Assembly (NCBI RefSeq): GCF_001983995.1
Contig: NZ_CP019450.1
Location: 806,001-870,000 of the forward strand
DNA length: 64,000 bases
Origin: Halioglobus japonicus
GTDB lineage: Bacteria; Pseudomonadota; Gammaproteobacteria; Pseudomonadales; Halieaceae
Direction: 5' to 3'
Positions 24,742 through 33,804 of the stretch are shown one piece after another. The position numbers were made by a program, and so were the translations under genes. The notes below the pieces were generated by a model that worked only from the letters and a program-made list of their open reading frames with translations, had not been told where the DNA came from and made no database searches. How positions within the stretch are numbered: the stretch's first letter is position 1; each line of letters begins with the position of its first letter.

Positions 24742-25416
24742 TTATTCGGCGCGCAGGGTTTTAACGCCCTCGCTGGTGCCGAGCAGGAGCACATCTGCAG
24801 GCTTGAGCGCAAACAGGCCGTTGGTGACCACGCCGGTAATACCGTTGATCTTCTCTTCGATCGTCAGCGGTTGTGGAATTGGGAAGTTGTAAACATCGAG
24901 GATGATGTTGCCGTTATCGGTCACAACCCCTTCGCGATACACCGGATCGCCGCCCAGCTTGACCAGTTCCCGGGCCACGTGGCTGCGCGCCATGGGTATT
25001 ACCTCCACCGGCAGTGGAAAATCGCCCAGGGTGTGCACCAGCTTGGACTGATCGGCAATACAGATAAATTCCCTGGCGACTGCGGTGACAATCTTCTCGC
25101 GGGTCAGGGCGGCGCCGCCGCCCTTGATGAGTTGCAGGGCAGCGTTGCTCTCGTCGGCGCCATCGATATAAAAATCGACCTGGTCCACCGCATTGAGGTC
25201 ATACACCGGAATACCGTGACTCTTGAGGCGGTCGGCGGAGGCCTCTGAACTGGCCACGGTGGCGTTTACCAGGCCTTTAATGCCCGCCAGTGCATCGATG
25301 AACATGTTGGCGGTTGAGCCGGTGCCGATGCCGATGACCGTGTCATCTTCCAGTTTCGGCTGGATGTAGGCCAGGGCAGCTGCCGCTACCGCTTGTTTGA
25401 GTTCGTCCTGGGTCAT
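24742..25416 (-). CDS. rpiA: Ribose-5-phosphate isomerase A
   Basis: Interconverts ribose 5-phosphate and ribulose 5-phosphate in the pentose phosphate pathway. 224 residues, close to the E. coli enzyme. Conserved blocks: [22 protein letters not shown] with the catalytic Asp, and [12 protein letters not shown]. It is divergent from ilvA, and the rpiA-ilvA neighbourhood is also seen in Pseudomonas. Confidence 0.97.
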   Translation of the reverse strand: MTQDELKQAVAAAALAYIQPKLEDDTVIGIGTGSTANMFIDALAGIKGLVNATVASSEASADRLKSHGIPVYDLNAVDQVDFYIDGADESNAALQLIKGGGAALTREKIVTAVAREFICIADQSKLVHTLGDFPLPVEVIPMARSHVARELVKLGGDPVYREGVVTDNGNIILDVYNFPIPQPLTIEEKINGITGVVTNGLFALKPADVLLLGTSEGVKTLRAE

Positions 25417-25552
25417 GCCGATTCTCTCCTGCTGGGGCGGGCATTATAGGTCAGGCGTTCGTCGTGATCATCAATAATACCAAGCGCTGGGGCTGAAAAT
25501 GGCTTGCCGCTCCATTAACATCCCTTGTTCTTCCTTTTGCAGGCAACTGACC

Positions 25553-27088
25553 ATGCCCCAGTCCTATATCAAGCGGATCCTCGATGCGAGGGTTTACGAT
25601 GTGGCTCGCGAAACGCCGGTAGACCAGGCGCCGTTGCTGTCGCGTCGCACTGGCAATCAGGTGTGGCTCAAGCGTGAGGACCTGCAGCCGGTGTTCTCCT
25701 TCAAGCTGCGCGGTGCCTATAACAAGATGCAGCGCCTGACGGACGCCCAGCGAGCCGCCGGCGTGGTCGCGGCCTCCGCGGGTAATCACGCCCAGGGCCT
25801 GGCCATGGCCGCCCAGAAGATGGGGGTGAAAGCGACCATTGTCATGCCCAGGACCACGCCGCAGATTAAAGTGGACGCTGTGCGTGGCCGCGGAGCGCGG
25901 GTGGTGCTGCACGGTGATTCCTTTGAAGAGGCGGCGGCGCATGCCGAGCACCTGGTGGCGGAGAAGGGCATGACGTATGTGCATCCGTTTGACGACCCCG
26001 ATGTCATCGCCGGCCAGGGCACCGTGGGCATGGAGATTGTGCGCCAGCATCAGGCGCCGCTGGATGTGCTGTTTGTGCCGGTGGGCGGCGGCGGCCTGCT
26101 CGCCGGTGTGGCAGCGTACGTGAAATATGTGTGGCCCCAGACCCGGATTGTCGGCGTTGAGCCCGAAGATGCCGCCTGCCTCAAACTCGCGCTGGACAAG
26201 GGCCGCCGGGCGACACTGCCGGAAGTGGGCCTGTTTGCCGATGGTTGTGCTGTGGCACAGGTCGGCAAGGAGACGTTCCGGGTCATTCGCGACACGGTCG
26301 ATGAGGTTATTACCGCCTCTACAGACGAAATGTGTGCGGCCATCAAGGACATATTTGAAGACACCCGCAGCATCGCCGAGCCCGCCGGTGCGCTGGCGCT
26401 GGCCGGCCTGAAAAAGTACGTTGAACGGGAAGGTTGTGAAGGCAAGGACCTGCTGGCGATTGTGTCCGGGGCCAATACCAACTTCGATCGGTTGCGCTAT
26501 ATCTCGGAGCGCACTGAAATCGGTGAGCAGCGCGAAGCCGTGCTCAGTGTCACCATTCCTGAGCGCCCGGGGAGTTTCAAGGTGTTCTGCACCGCGCTGG
26601 GGCGGCGCAATATCACCGAGTTCAACTACCGTTATTCGGACGCCGGTTCCGCCCAGGTGTTTGTGGGTATCTCCGTGGCGCCCGGTGGCGATGATCTGCA
26701 GAGCCTGCTGAGCGACCTGCGCGGCAAGGGGTACGAGGTTGAGGATCTCACTGAGAACGAGGTCGCCAAGCTGCACGTGCGTTACATGGTGGGCGGTCAT
26801 GCGCCGGGCAGTGTGGCTGACGAGCGCGTTTATCGGGTGGAGTTTCCCGAGCGCCCGGGGGCGCTGGCCAAGTTTCTGACGGGCCTGGGTCCTGCCTGGA
26901 ATATTTCCATGTTCCACTACCGGAATCATGGGGCGGCCTATGGGCGCATCCTGGTGGGTGTGCAGGTGGCCGCGCGGGAGCGCAAGGCGTTCCGCAAACT
27001 GATGGATGAGATCGGCTATCGCTATTGGGATGAAACCGACAATCGCGCCTATCAGCTCTACCTGGGGCAGCGTCCCGGCAGTGAATAA
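25553..27088 (+). CDS. ilvA: Threonine ammonia-lyase, biosynthetic
   Basis: PLP enzyme that deaminates threonine to 2-oxobutyrate, first step of isoleucine synthesis. 511 residues from ATG 25553 (MPQSYIKRIL). The catalytic Lys lies in SFKLRGAYNK near residue 57; the PLP phosphate-binding loop is GGGGLLAG. Two C-terminal ACT-like regulatory domains (VTIPERPGSFKVFC and VEFPERPGALAKFL) mark the long isoleucine-inhibited form. The 18 extra residues available upstream are unconserved. Confidence 0.96.
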   Translation: MPQSYIKRILDARVYDVARETPVDQAPLLSRRTGNQVWLKREDLQPVFSFKLRGAYNKMQRLTDAQRAAGVVAASAGNHAQGLAMAAQKMGVKATIVMPRTTPQIKVDAVRGRGARVVLHGDSFEEAAAHAEHLVAEKGMTYVHPFDDPDVIAGQGTVGMEIVRQHQAPLDVLFVPVGGGGLLAGVAAYVKYVWPQTRIVGVEPEDAACLKLALDKGRRATLPEVGLFADGCAVAQVGKETFRVIRDTVDEVITASTDEMCAAIKDIFEDTRSIAEPAGALALAGLKKYVEREGCEGKDLLAIVSGANTNFDRLRYISERTEIGEQREAVLSVTIPERPGSFKVFCTALGRRNITEFNYRYSDAGSAQVFVGISVAPGGDDLQSLLSDLRGKGYEVEDLTENEVAKLHVRYMVGGHAPGSVADERVYRVEFPERPGALAKFLTGLGPAWNISMFHYRNHGAAYGRILVGVQVAARERKAFRKLMDEIGYRYWDETDNRAYQLYLGQRPGSE

Positions 27089-27140
27089 AAAATGACAAAA
27101 AATCTGTGGTTTAGGGGTTCATACCCTAGACATTCGCTCT

Positions 27141-27161
27141 CTTTGTGAAATAATCACAAAA
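27141..27161. promoter_or_regulatory. Palindrome upstream of a small membrane ORF
   Basis: CTTTGTGA-AATAA-TCACAAAAG is a near-perfect inverted repeat about 85 bases before the 48-residue ORF. The arms resemble a CRP half-site (TGTGA/TCACA), but the spacer is five bases instead of six. It may be an operator of unknown factor. No T run follows, so it is not a terminator of ilvA. Confidence 0.35.
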
Positions 27162-27245
27162 GTTAGTCGTTGCTCCGGCTGGCAATAAGAAGAGTGCAGG
27201 CCTCGTAGAAGAGCCGCACAGTGGGATATAAGAGAGTGTTCAAGC

Positions 27246-27392
27246 GTGAAAACAAAACCTGACCTGATGCTGGTCCTGATGGCTGTATTCGGTATGGGCG
27301 TGGTGGTAACCATGATGTTACCCATGGCCGCCAGTAATACCGTTGCAGCTCCTGCGTCTGAACTCCAGGCTGGCGTCATTATCCGGGAGTAA
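27246..27392 (+). CDS. Small membrane protein, 48 residues
   Basis: GTG start after an AGAGAG purine stretch; the product reads VKTKPDLMLVLMAVFGMG and continues hydrophobic, with a predicted single membrane helix at about residues 8-28 and a short polar C-terminus ending in IIRE. It is unusually Met- and Val-rich. I do not recognise the family. Support: a short basic N-terminus followed by a membrane helix, a plausible ribosome-binding site and a position in an otherwise unexplained 330-base gap between ilvA and ygfA. It could be exported and cleaved after MAAS, so a signal peptide reading is also possible. Confidence 0.5.
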   Translation: MKTKPDLMLVLMAVFGMGVVVTMMLPMAASNTVAAPASELQAGVIIRE

Positions 27393-27416
27393 TTTCCTTC
27401 CGGTGTGCAGTGGCTG

Positions 27417-27998
27417 CTAAGTTCGGCAGCGGTACAGTGCCGCCTCGGTGGCGACAAAATCCAGATCGACGTCCCAGGCATCCCCTGGTAGCGCATCCTC
27501 GCGCTGCATTTCGTACCCCAATCCTACCCGCAATGGCCCTGACAAATCCGCCAGGGTCCTGTCGTAGTAGCCGCCACCCATGCCCAGCCGCTTGCCCGTT
27601 TCACTCCAAGCCACCAGGGGCAGGCAAATACAGTCCAGTGTTGCCGTCGCGGCCCGGGTGCTCTCCGGGCGTGGTTCTGAAATGCCGTATCGATTGGCAA
27701 TCAGCTCATCGGCACTGCCCTGCCAGCGACCAAACTGCAGCGTCTTGTCGTCCTGGATGACGGGAAGATACACCTGCTTTCCCTCTGTCAGCAGTTGCTC
27801 CGCCAGTAGCGAAGGGTCAATTTCACCGTCTGCGGCGAGATAAAGACCAATGCGTTGCAGTAAATGCCAGTCGGGCAACTGTGTCACCGTGTGGGAGAGT
27901 CGATCGCGGGCATGGTGTTGTGTGGCGGGAGGGAGGGCTCGCCGTGCCGCCCGCAGCTGGCGACGTAGTTCTGACTTGGTGGCAGTAATGTCTGACAT
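27417..27998 (-). CDS. ygfA: 5-formyltetrahydrofolate cyclo-ligase
   Basis: Converts 5-formyl-THF to 5,10-methenyl-THF with ATP. 193 residues with the basic N-terminus (KSELRRQLRAARRAL), the VYLPVI segment and the C-terminal signature LGMGGGYYDRTLA near 150-162. It lies immediately downstream of the 6S RNA gene on the same strand, the conserved ssrS-ygfA arrangement, and is probably cotranscribed with it as in E. coli. Confidence 0.93.
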   Translation of the reverse strand: MSDITATKSELRRQLRAARRALPPATQHHARDRLSHTVTQLPDWHLLQRIGLYLAADGEIDPSLLAEQLLTEGKQVYLPVIQDDKTLQFGRWQGSADELIANRYGISEPRPESTRAATATLDCICLPLVAWSETGKRLGMGGGYYDRTLADLSGPLRVGLGYEMQREDALPGDAWDVDLDFVATEAALYRCRT

Positions 27999-28007
27999 GA
28001 TGAAGAG

Positions 28008-28190
28008 AGATTCCCGGCGTACCGCTGACAGCGCTGCCCTTGAACCCGATGGTTCAAGGTGGCGGCCCCCGCACTGAATCAGGCTTTCCGGTCATGCCAG
28101 ACTTGCACACCAACAGTGGCTGGAAGCCCCCGGATACAAATTTATCGGCTCGAGGACTGTCTGCCTGGCGCATACGCCAGGGATCTGTCG
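28008..28190 (-). ncRNA. ssrS: 6S RNA
   Basis: Regulatory RNA that mimics an open promoter and binds sigma-70 RNA polymerase in stationary phase. On the minus strand I see CAGTCCTCGAGCCGATAAAT, close to the E. coli CCTGAGCCGAT segment, and later the hallmark CCTTGAACC..GGGTTCAAGG hairpin. The ends pair: GATCCCTGGCGTATGC near the 5' end with GCGGTACGCCGGGAATC near the 3' end. The location between zapA and ygfA is the conserved one. The ends are set from the closing stem and the promoter, so they are accurate to a few bases only. Confidence 0.92.
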
Positions 28191-28193
28191 GGG

Positions 28194-28199
28194 ATTATA
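28194..28199 (-). promoter_or_regulatory. -10 element of the 6S RNA promoter
   Basis: TATAAT on the minus strand, four to eight bases before the inferred 5' end. The -35 region is poor (GCGCGT at 17 bases) and a C-rich discriminator CCCC follows, which could make the promoter growth-rate sensitive. Confidence 0.6.
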
Positions 28200-28253
28200 A
28201 CGAGTCAGGCCGGCTTACGCGCCCTTGAAATTCGGGCAAAAATAGGACTGTAA

Positions 28254-28580
28254 TCAGCCAATTTCCAGCTGGCGAAGCTGGTAAAGTGCATCATCGAGCT
28301 TGCGATTGATGCTGTCGACCGCGCCCGGCGCGGGTTCTGGAGCAATGGCCAGCTTGCCTTCGCCACCCTCGGAGGCCTGCAGCAGCTCATAGCTGATATT
28401 CAGCGCCGCCATGACGGCAATGCGCTCAAGGCCGATGACCTTGCCGGTCTCGCGGATACTGCGCATTTGCTTGTCGAGGTATTTGGCAGAGACTACCAGT
28501 TCTGCTTCCTGCTCTTCCGGGCAGGCGACCTGGTAATCTTTATCGAGAATTTTCACCGTGACGGTGTGCGGTTGGTTCAC
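28254..28580 (-). CDS. zapA: Cell division protein ZapA
   Basis: Cytoplasmic FtsZ-ring stabiliser that cross-links protofilaments. 108 residues: a globular head (VTVKILDKDYQVACPEEQ) and a C-terminal coiled coil (SINRKLDDALYQLRQLE). It is four bases downstream of the ZapB-like gene and upstream of 6S RNA. Confidence 0.94.
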   Translation of the reverse strand: MNQPHTVTVKILDKDYQVACPEEQEAELVVSAKYLDKQMRSIRETGKVIGLERIAVMAALNISYELLQASEGGEGKLAIAPEPAPGAVDSINRKLDDALYQLRQLEIG

Positions 28581-28584
28581 AGGC

Positions 28585-28785
28585 TTACTCCATAGTCCGC
28601 AGACGATTGATCATGGCTTCTACCTTGGAGCGAGCGAGCTCGTTCTTATCGATCAGGTCCTGGCGTTCCGCCTGCCAGCCGGCATTCTCTGCCTTGAGCA
28701 CCTGATTTTCACGGTTCAGCTCCTTGCACAGCTCGATCAACTGGTCGATTTTCTGTTCCAGAGCCTGCAGTTGCTTGTCCGCCAT
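28585..28785 (-). CDS. ZapB-like / TIGR02449 coiled-coil protein
   Basis: 66-residue protein that is almost entirely coiled coil (LEQKIDQLIELCKELNREN). It matches the family found between zapA and ygfB in Pseudomonas and relatives (TIGR02449). The sequence resembles ZapB, and the position next to zapA suggests a role at the division ring; that role is inferred. It heads the zapB-like-zapA-ssrS-ygfA transcription unit. Confidence 0.8.
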   Translation of the reverse strand: MADKQLQALEQKIDQLIELCKELNRENQVLKAENAGWQAERQDLIDKNELARSKVEAMINRLRTME

Positions 28786-28934
28786 GGAGTTATACTGGTG
28801 TTACCTTGATTGGGACTTTACTATAAGGGCGCTTCGCACAGCCGTCAACGAAGTAAAAGCAATGAAAATCAATGGCCTGCCTGACATTGTTACGAACGGC
28901 TGTAACTCCTGGCAGCGCCGCGAGAGAACCTGAC

Positions 28935-29507
28935 ATGTTCGACGATCACGACTCCGCCAATTTTGTCTTCGATTTCGACGAAGTGGCCAACCATCTGCTT
29001 GAACAGGGCCTCGACAGCTCTCCGTCGCAATTGCACGGTTGCCTGTGCGGCGTGCTGGCCGCCGGTGCGCCGGCTCAGGCGGAGGCAGGTCTGGCGCTGC
29101 TGCAGCAGGCGCTTGATATCAATTTGCACGGTGAACTGGCCGGGCAGATTCTGCAGCTGTACATGGTCAGTGCCGCTGCGCTGGAGGACGAGGAATTCGA
29201 TTTTCACCCCTTGCTGCCCGATGATGAAGTGGAAATCGACTCGCGCACCGGTGAGCTGGCGCGTTGGTGCCAGGGCTTTCTCGCAGGCTTCGCTCAGGTC
29301 AATCAACGCCAGGTGAGCCAGGACAGCAGCGAGATCCTCAGTGACATGGGCGCCATCGCCGAAGCCTCGGTGGATGAAGATGCCGATGAAGAAGAGAGTG
29401 AGGGCAGTTACACGGAGATCGTTGAGTATCTGCGATTTGCGGTGCTCAACCTATTTATGGACAGTCGTGCCGACGGCACCAGGGCTGACGAACCCCAGGT
29501 GCACTGA
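28935..29507 (+). CDS. ygfB: YgfB/YecA family (UPF0149) protein
   Basis: 190 residues from ATG 28935. It has the UPF0149 features: an N-terminal LHGCLCGVLAAG segment, the central DFHPLLPDDE motif and a C-terminal acidic helix region ending in YLRFAVLNLF. In Pseudomonas aeruginosa a YgfB homologue affects ampDh3 expression and beta-lactam resistance; that function is not shown here. It is divergent from the zapB-like gene and 17 bases before pepP. Confidence 0.9.
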   Translation: MFDDHDSANFVFDFDEVANHLLEQGLDSSPSQLHGCLCGVLAAGAPAQAEAGLALLQQALDINLHGELAGQILQLYMVSAAALEDEEFDFHPLLPDDEVEIDSRTGELARWCQGFLAGFAQVNQRQVSQDSSEILSDMGAIAEASVDEDADEEESEGSYTEIVEYLRFAVLNLFMDSRADGTRADEPQVH

Positions 29508-29524
29508 GCAGACGAATTCCGCGC

Positions 29525-30838
29525 ATGAAAATTACCAACAGTGAGTATCGGCGCCGGCGCCGCAAACTCATGGATTTGATGGAGCCCAACAGCATTGCCA
29601 TCATTCCATCGGCCCGCCAGCAACTGCGTAGCCGCGACACCGAATTTCACTTTCGCCAGGACAGCGACTTCTACTACTTGTCGGGTTTTCAGGAGCCGGA
29701 ATCCGTGCTGGTACTGATTCCCGGGCGCGAGCACGGCGAGTACGTGATGTTCTGCCCCGAGCGCGACCCCCAGGCGGAACTGTGGCACGGCCAGCGCGCC
29801 GGGCCGGATGGGTTGTGCAGCCGCTTCGGCGCCGATGATGCGTTTCCCATCGGCGATATCGATGACATTCTGCCGGGCCTGATTGAGGGCCGCGAGCGAG
29901 TTTACTACTCCATGGGCCGCAGCTCGCGCTTCGATCAGCACATAATGGACTGGGTAAATACCATCCGCTCCAAGGAATCCAGCGGCGCGGTACCGCCGGG
30001 GGAGTTCACCGATCTGGACCACATGCTGCACGACTTGCGCTTGATCAAGAGCGCGGCGGAACAGCGCATTATGCGGCGCGCCGGTGAGATTACTGCGGCG
30101 GCTCATCGCCGCATTATGCAGTTTTGCCAGCCTGGCCAGTACGAATATGAGCTCGAGGGCGAGCTCCACCATGAATTTGTTCGCGGCGGCGCGCGCTATC
30201 CCGCCTACCTCAGCATCGTTGGCAGCGGTCGCAATGCCTGCACGCTACACTACGTGGACAACAGCGCGAAAATGCGCGATGGGGATCTGGTGCTGGTGGA
30301 TGCCGGCTGCGAGCTGGAGTCCTACGCCGCCGATGTCAGTCGCACTTTCCCGGTGGGCGGCACCTTCTCACCGGAGCAGCGCGCCTTGTATGAGGTGGTG
30401 CTCGCCGGTCACGCCGCGGCCATTGCCCAGGTGCGCGCGGGCAATCACTTCAATCAATCCCACGACGCCAGCGTGCTCGCAATAACGGAGGGGCTGGTGC
30501 AGCTGGGTTTGCTCGAGGGCGAAGTGGATGCCCTGATCGAGTCACAGGCCTACCGGGCCTTTTACATGCACAAGGTGGGTCACTGGCTTGGCCTTGATGT
30601 ACACGATGTCGGCGACTACCGCGTTGGTGAAGAGTGGCGGGTGCTTGAGCCCGGTATGGTTATGACCATTGAACCCGGCATTTATGTGGCGCCGGACAAC
30701 ACCGCCGTCGCGAAAAAATGGCGCGGCATCGGTATTCGTATAGAGGATAATGTCCTGGTGACCACAGACGGTTGTGACATTCTCACCGACGCGGTACCCC
30801 GTACCGTCGACGACATTGAAGCCCTGATGGCGGCCTGA
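29525..30838 (+). CDS. pepP: Xaa-Pro aminopeptidase
   Basis: Metallopeptidase that removes the N-terminal residue before proline. 437 residues: an aminopeptidase P N-terminal domain (about 1-170) and a pita-bread catalytic domain. Two-metal ligands are visible: VLVDAGCELESYAADVSRTF with two Asp, HKVGHWLGLDVHD, MTIEPGIYV and a final Glu in GIGIRIEDNV. It is operonic with ygfB, ubiH and ubiI. Confidence 0.95.
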   Translation: MKITNSEYRRRRRKLMDLMEPNSIAIIPSARQQLRSRDTEFHFRQDSDFYYLSGFQEPESVLVLIPGREHGEYVMFCPERDPQAELWHGQRAGPDGLCSRFGADDAFPIGDIDDILPGLIEGRERVYYSMGRSSRFDQHIMDWVNTIRSKESSGAVPPGEFTDLDHMLHDLRLIKSAAEQRIMRRAGEITAAAHRRIMQFCQPGQYEYELEGELHHEFVRGGARYPAYLSIVGSGRNACTLHYVDNSAKMRDGDLVLVDAGCELESYAADVSRTFPVGGTFSPEQRALYEVVLAGHAAAIAQVRAGNHFNQSHDASVLAITEGLVQLGLLEGEVDALIESQAYRAFYMHKVGHWLGLDVHDVGDYRVGEEWRVLEPGMVMTIEPGIYVAPDNTAVAKKWRGIGIRIEDNVLVTTDGCDILTDAVPRTVDDIEALMAA

Positions 30839-30841
30839 GCG

Positions 30842-32083
30842 ATGACCGAACGACGCGACATTGTGATTGCCGGTGGCGGTATGGTCGGTATCAGCCTGGC
30901 CCTGCATCTGGCGCACTCACTGCCGCCGGCGATCCGCATCTGCCTTATCGAGGGGTTCCCGTTTCCAGAGCCCCGACCCGACCATCGGCCGGCTTATCAT
31001 CCGTCATTCGATGCTCGCTCCACGGCCTTGAGCTACAGTTCGCGGCTGATCTACGAGCAAATGGGTGTGTGGTCCGGTCTGACCGAATATCTGTGCCCCA
31101 TAGACACCATCCATGTCTCCAGCAAGGGGCGTTTTGGCAGTACTGTCATGGACGCTACGGAGCACGGCTGGGAAGCCTTGGGCTACGTGGTGGAAAATGC
31201 CTGGCTGGGCAATGCGCTGATCCAGGCTCTCTATTCACAGGGGCGGGTGGAAGTTCTTAGTCCCTGCAAAGTAATCGAAGCGCAATCCTCTGCAGCGGGC
31301 GTGACACTGACCCTGGAGGGTGGTCTGCAAGAGATGCTGGAGACGGCGCTGTTGGTGGTGGCCGATGGCGCCGCGTCGGGCCTGCGTGAATCGCTGGGAG
31401 TGTGGGCCAGTGAAAAATCCTATGGCCAGCAGGCGCTGGTGGCGAATGTCGCCACGACGCAGCCTCACGGTGGCCGCGCGTTTGAACGGTTTACCTCGCT
31501 GGGCCCGTTGGCGTTGTTGCCACTGCCGCCCATCCCGGACGCGGCTAACCGCAGTGCCCTGGTGTGGACCGTCACGCCCGAGGAAGGTGAAACGTTACTG
31601 GCCTGCAGTGACGAGGCGTTTCTGGCCAGCCTGCAGGAGCGATTTGGTTATCGACTTGGGCGCTTGACCCGGGTGGGCGAACGCCATAGCTATCCCTTGT
31701 CGCTGGTGCATTGCCGCGAGCAGGTGCGTCAGGGCGTTGTGGTGATGGGTAACGCCGCCCACGCCTTGCATCCAGTGGCCGGCCAGGGATACAACCTGGC
31801 CCTGCGCGATGTCGCCGAGCTGACCCGGGTGCTCAACGGCGCGGTAGAGGCGGGCGAGAGTCCCGGCTCACTGGCGGTGCTGCAGGCCTATGAACGGCGC
31901 CAGCAGCGTGACCAGCAGCGCACCATGGAGTTCAGCGATCGTTTGCCCTCCCTGTTTATGGAGGGCGATCCCTTGCTGGGTCTGGTGCGCGATCTGGGCC
32001 TGTCGGGCCTGGATGTGCTGCCCGCGCTAAAGCGTGCCTTCGTTAATCAGGCGGCGGGCGTCGCTGCGATGGGTGAGGCCTGA
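30842..32083 (+). CDS. ubiH: 2-octaprenyl-6-methoxyphenol hydroxylase
   Basis: FAD-dependent monooxygenase of ubiquinone synthesis. 413 residues with the dinucleotide-binding GGGMVGISLALHLA near the start, the DG motif (VVADGAASGLRE) and the GNAAHALHPVAGQGYNL block that closes the FAD site. It begins three bases after pepP, the conserved pepP-ubiH arrangement. Confidence 0.92.
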   Translation: MTERRDIVIAGGGMVGISLALHLAHSLPPAIRICLIEGFPFPEPRPDHRPAYHPSFDARSTALSYSSRLIYEQMGVWSGLTEYLCPIDTIHVSSKGRFGSTVMDATEHGWEALGYVVENAWLGNALIQALYSQGRVEVLSPCKVIEAQSSAAGVTLTLEGGLQEMLETALLVVADGAASGLRESLGVWASEKSYGQQALVANVATTQPHGGRAFERFTSLGPLALLPLPPIPDAANRSALVWTVTPEEGETLLACSDEAFLASLQERFGYRLGRLTRVGERHSYPLSLVHCREQVRQGVVVMGNAAHALHPVAGQGYNLALRDVAELTRVLNGAVEAGESPGSLAVLQAYERRQQRDQQRTMEFSDRLPSLFMEGDPLLGLVRDLGLSGLDVLPALKRAFVNQAAGVAAMGEA

Positions 32084-32084
32084 T

Positions 32085-33302
32085 ATGAACGCCCAGCATT
32101 ATGACGTGGTGATTGTCGGCGCAGGTATCGCCGGGTCCGCCATGGCCCTGGCCCTGTCCGGCAGTGGCTATCGAATTGCCCTGATCGAGCCGCAGCCTTT
32201 GGCTCGCCGCGATCTGCCCGTGGACGCAGGCGTTCACAATTTCGATGCGCGGGTCAGTGCGTTGACGCCCCACTCGGTCCGGTTTCTGGAAAGTCTCGAC
32301 GCCTGGGCGGGTGTCGTCGGGTATCGCAGCTGCGCCTATCGGCATATGACAGTGTGGGATGCGGAGGGCACGGGTCGTATCGAGTTTGATGCGGCGGAGC
32401 TGGACGTCCCGGCGCTGGGGCATATTGTCGAGAATCGCGCCATTGTCGACGCACTCCTGGCAAAGCTGCACGAGGCACCGGATATTCACTGTTTAAGCCC
32501 CGAGCGGGTCGAGGCCTGCGAGCGGCTGCACGACGGCCGCATGTCGGTGCGGCTGGAGAGCGGTGCTGAGTTGGAGGTGGAACTGGTAGTGGGGGCCGAT
32601 GGGGCGATGTCGCGGATTCGCGAACTCATGGCCTATACCACGCGCGAATGGGATTACGGTCACCGCGCCATTGTCGCGACAGTGGCGCTTGCCGAGAGTC
32701 ATCAGGATACGGCCTGGCAGCGTTTCCTGCCGACCGGGCCACTGGCGCTGCTGCCTCTGCCCGATGGGGACGATCAGCACCTGTGCTCTATTGTCTGGTC
32801 GCTTGAGGAAGATCTGGTCGATCCGCTGCTGGCGTTGGACGACGACGCCTTCTGTCAGGAATTGAGCGCGGCGTTTGAGCAACAGCTCGGTGGCATTACC
32901 GCCGTGTCGGCTCGCTTCGCCTTCCCGCTGCGCCAGCGTCACGCTGTCGACTATGTGCAGCCGGGTGTCGCGCTGGTGGCGGATGCAGCGCACACGATAC
33001 ATCCGCTGGCAGGGCAGGGCATTAATCTCGGATTACTGGACGTCGAAGCACTGGCCAAAGAGTTGCTGCGCGCCCGTGCTGCAGGCCTTTCTCCCGGCGC
33101 CGAGGTGGTGCTGGCCCGCTATCAGCGCCAGCGCAAAGGCGAAAACCTGCTGATGATGAGCGCCATGGATGGTTTTAAGCGTTTATTTGGCGAGCGCGCC
33201 CTGCCGGTGCGCTGGTTGCGCAACGCGGGCATGCGGTCGGTGGGGGCAATGGCTCCGCTCAAGCGTCGCCTGATGCGCCACGCCATGGGCATCGGGCCCT
33301 GA
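32085..33302 (+). CDS. ubiI: UbiI/VisC-family FAD-dependent hydroxylase
   Basis: Paralogue of the preceding UbiH, probably the C5-hydroxylase of ubiquinone synthesis. 405 residues from ATG 32085, one base after the ubiH stop. Motifs: IVGAGIAGSAMALAL, VVGADGAMSRIRE and VADAAHTIHPLAGQGINLG. UbiF-like activity cannot be excluded from sequence alone; the position after ubiH favours UbiI. Confidence 0.88.
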   Translation: MNAQHYDVVIVGAGIAGSAMALALSGSGYRIALIEPQPLARRDLPVDAGVHNFDARVSALTPHSVRFLESLDAWAGVVGYRSCAYRHMTVWDAEGTGRIEFDAAELDVPALGHIVENRAIVDALLAKLHEAPDIHCLSPERVEACERLHDGRMSVRLESGAELEVELVVGADGAMSRIRELMAYTTREWDYGHRAIVATVALAESHQDTAWQRFLPTGPLALLPLPDGDDQHLCSIVWSLEEDLVDPLLALDDDAFCQELSAAFEQQLGGITAVSARFAFPLRQRHAVDYVQPGVALVADAAHTIHPLAGQGINLGLLDVEALAKELLRARAAGLSPGAEVVLARYQRQRKGENLLMMSAMDGFKRLFGERALPVRWLRNAGMRSVGAMAPLKRRLMRHAMGIGP

Positions 33303-33399
33303 GTCACCCAAGCTTCGCTTGTGTTTCCTCTTCGCCCCGCTAGAATTAGCCGCGTGAACGCCCCTGTGGCAAAGCTTTGATGATGACCGAGGACTCCCC

Positions 33400-33792
33400 A
33401 TGAGCCAGACTCCCGCCGAATTGAAATACGCCGCCAGCCACGAGTGGGCCCGGCTTGAAGAAGACGGCACAGTGACCGTTGGTGTATCCGATCATGCCCA
33501 GGAAGCACTGGGAGACGTGGTTTTCGTCGAATTGCCCGAAGTGGGCGTTACCCTGGCTGCCGGCGATGAGGCCGGTGTGGTGGAATCCGTAAAGGCCGCC
33601 TCCGACATTTATGCGCCTGTCGCTGGTGAGGTGATCGCTGTGAACGATCAGCTGGAAGACGAGCCTGAGACCGTTAACGGCGATCCCTACAACGATGGCT
33701 GGTTTTTCAAGCTGCAACCTGCTGATACCAGCGAGCTGGAGGCACTGCTAAGTGCCGATGACTATCAGGCCAAGTGCGACGAGGAAGACTGA
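33400..33792 (+). CDS. gcvH: Glycine cleavage system H protein
   Basis: Lipoyl carrier that shuttles the aminomethyl group between P and T proteins. 130 residues with the lipoylated Lys65 in [14 protein letters not shown]. The E. coli neighbourhood would have gcvT before and gcvP after; neither is present here, and rlmI follows instead. Confidence 0.96.
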   Translation: MSQTPAELKYAASHEWARLEEDGTVTVGVSDHAQEALGDVVFVELPEVGVTLAAGDEAGVVESVKAASDIYAPVAGEVIAVNDQLEDEPETVNGDPYNDGWFFKLQPADTSELEALLSADDYQAKCDEED

Positions 33793-33804
33793 TTCCTCTG
33801 CCCC

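Noticed and set aside
27141..27161. CRP binding site
   Set aside because: The spacer is five bases instead of six; kept only as an unspecified palindrome.
28863..28934. A 23-codon leader peptide before ygfB
   Set aside because: No clear ribosome-binding site or attenuator structure; likely chance.
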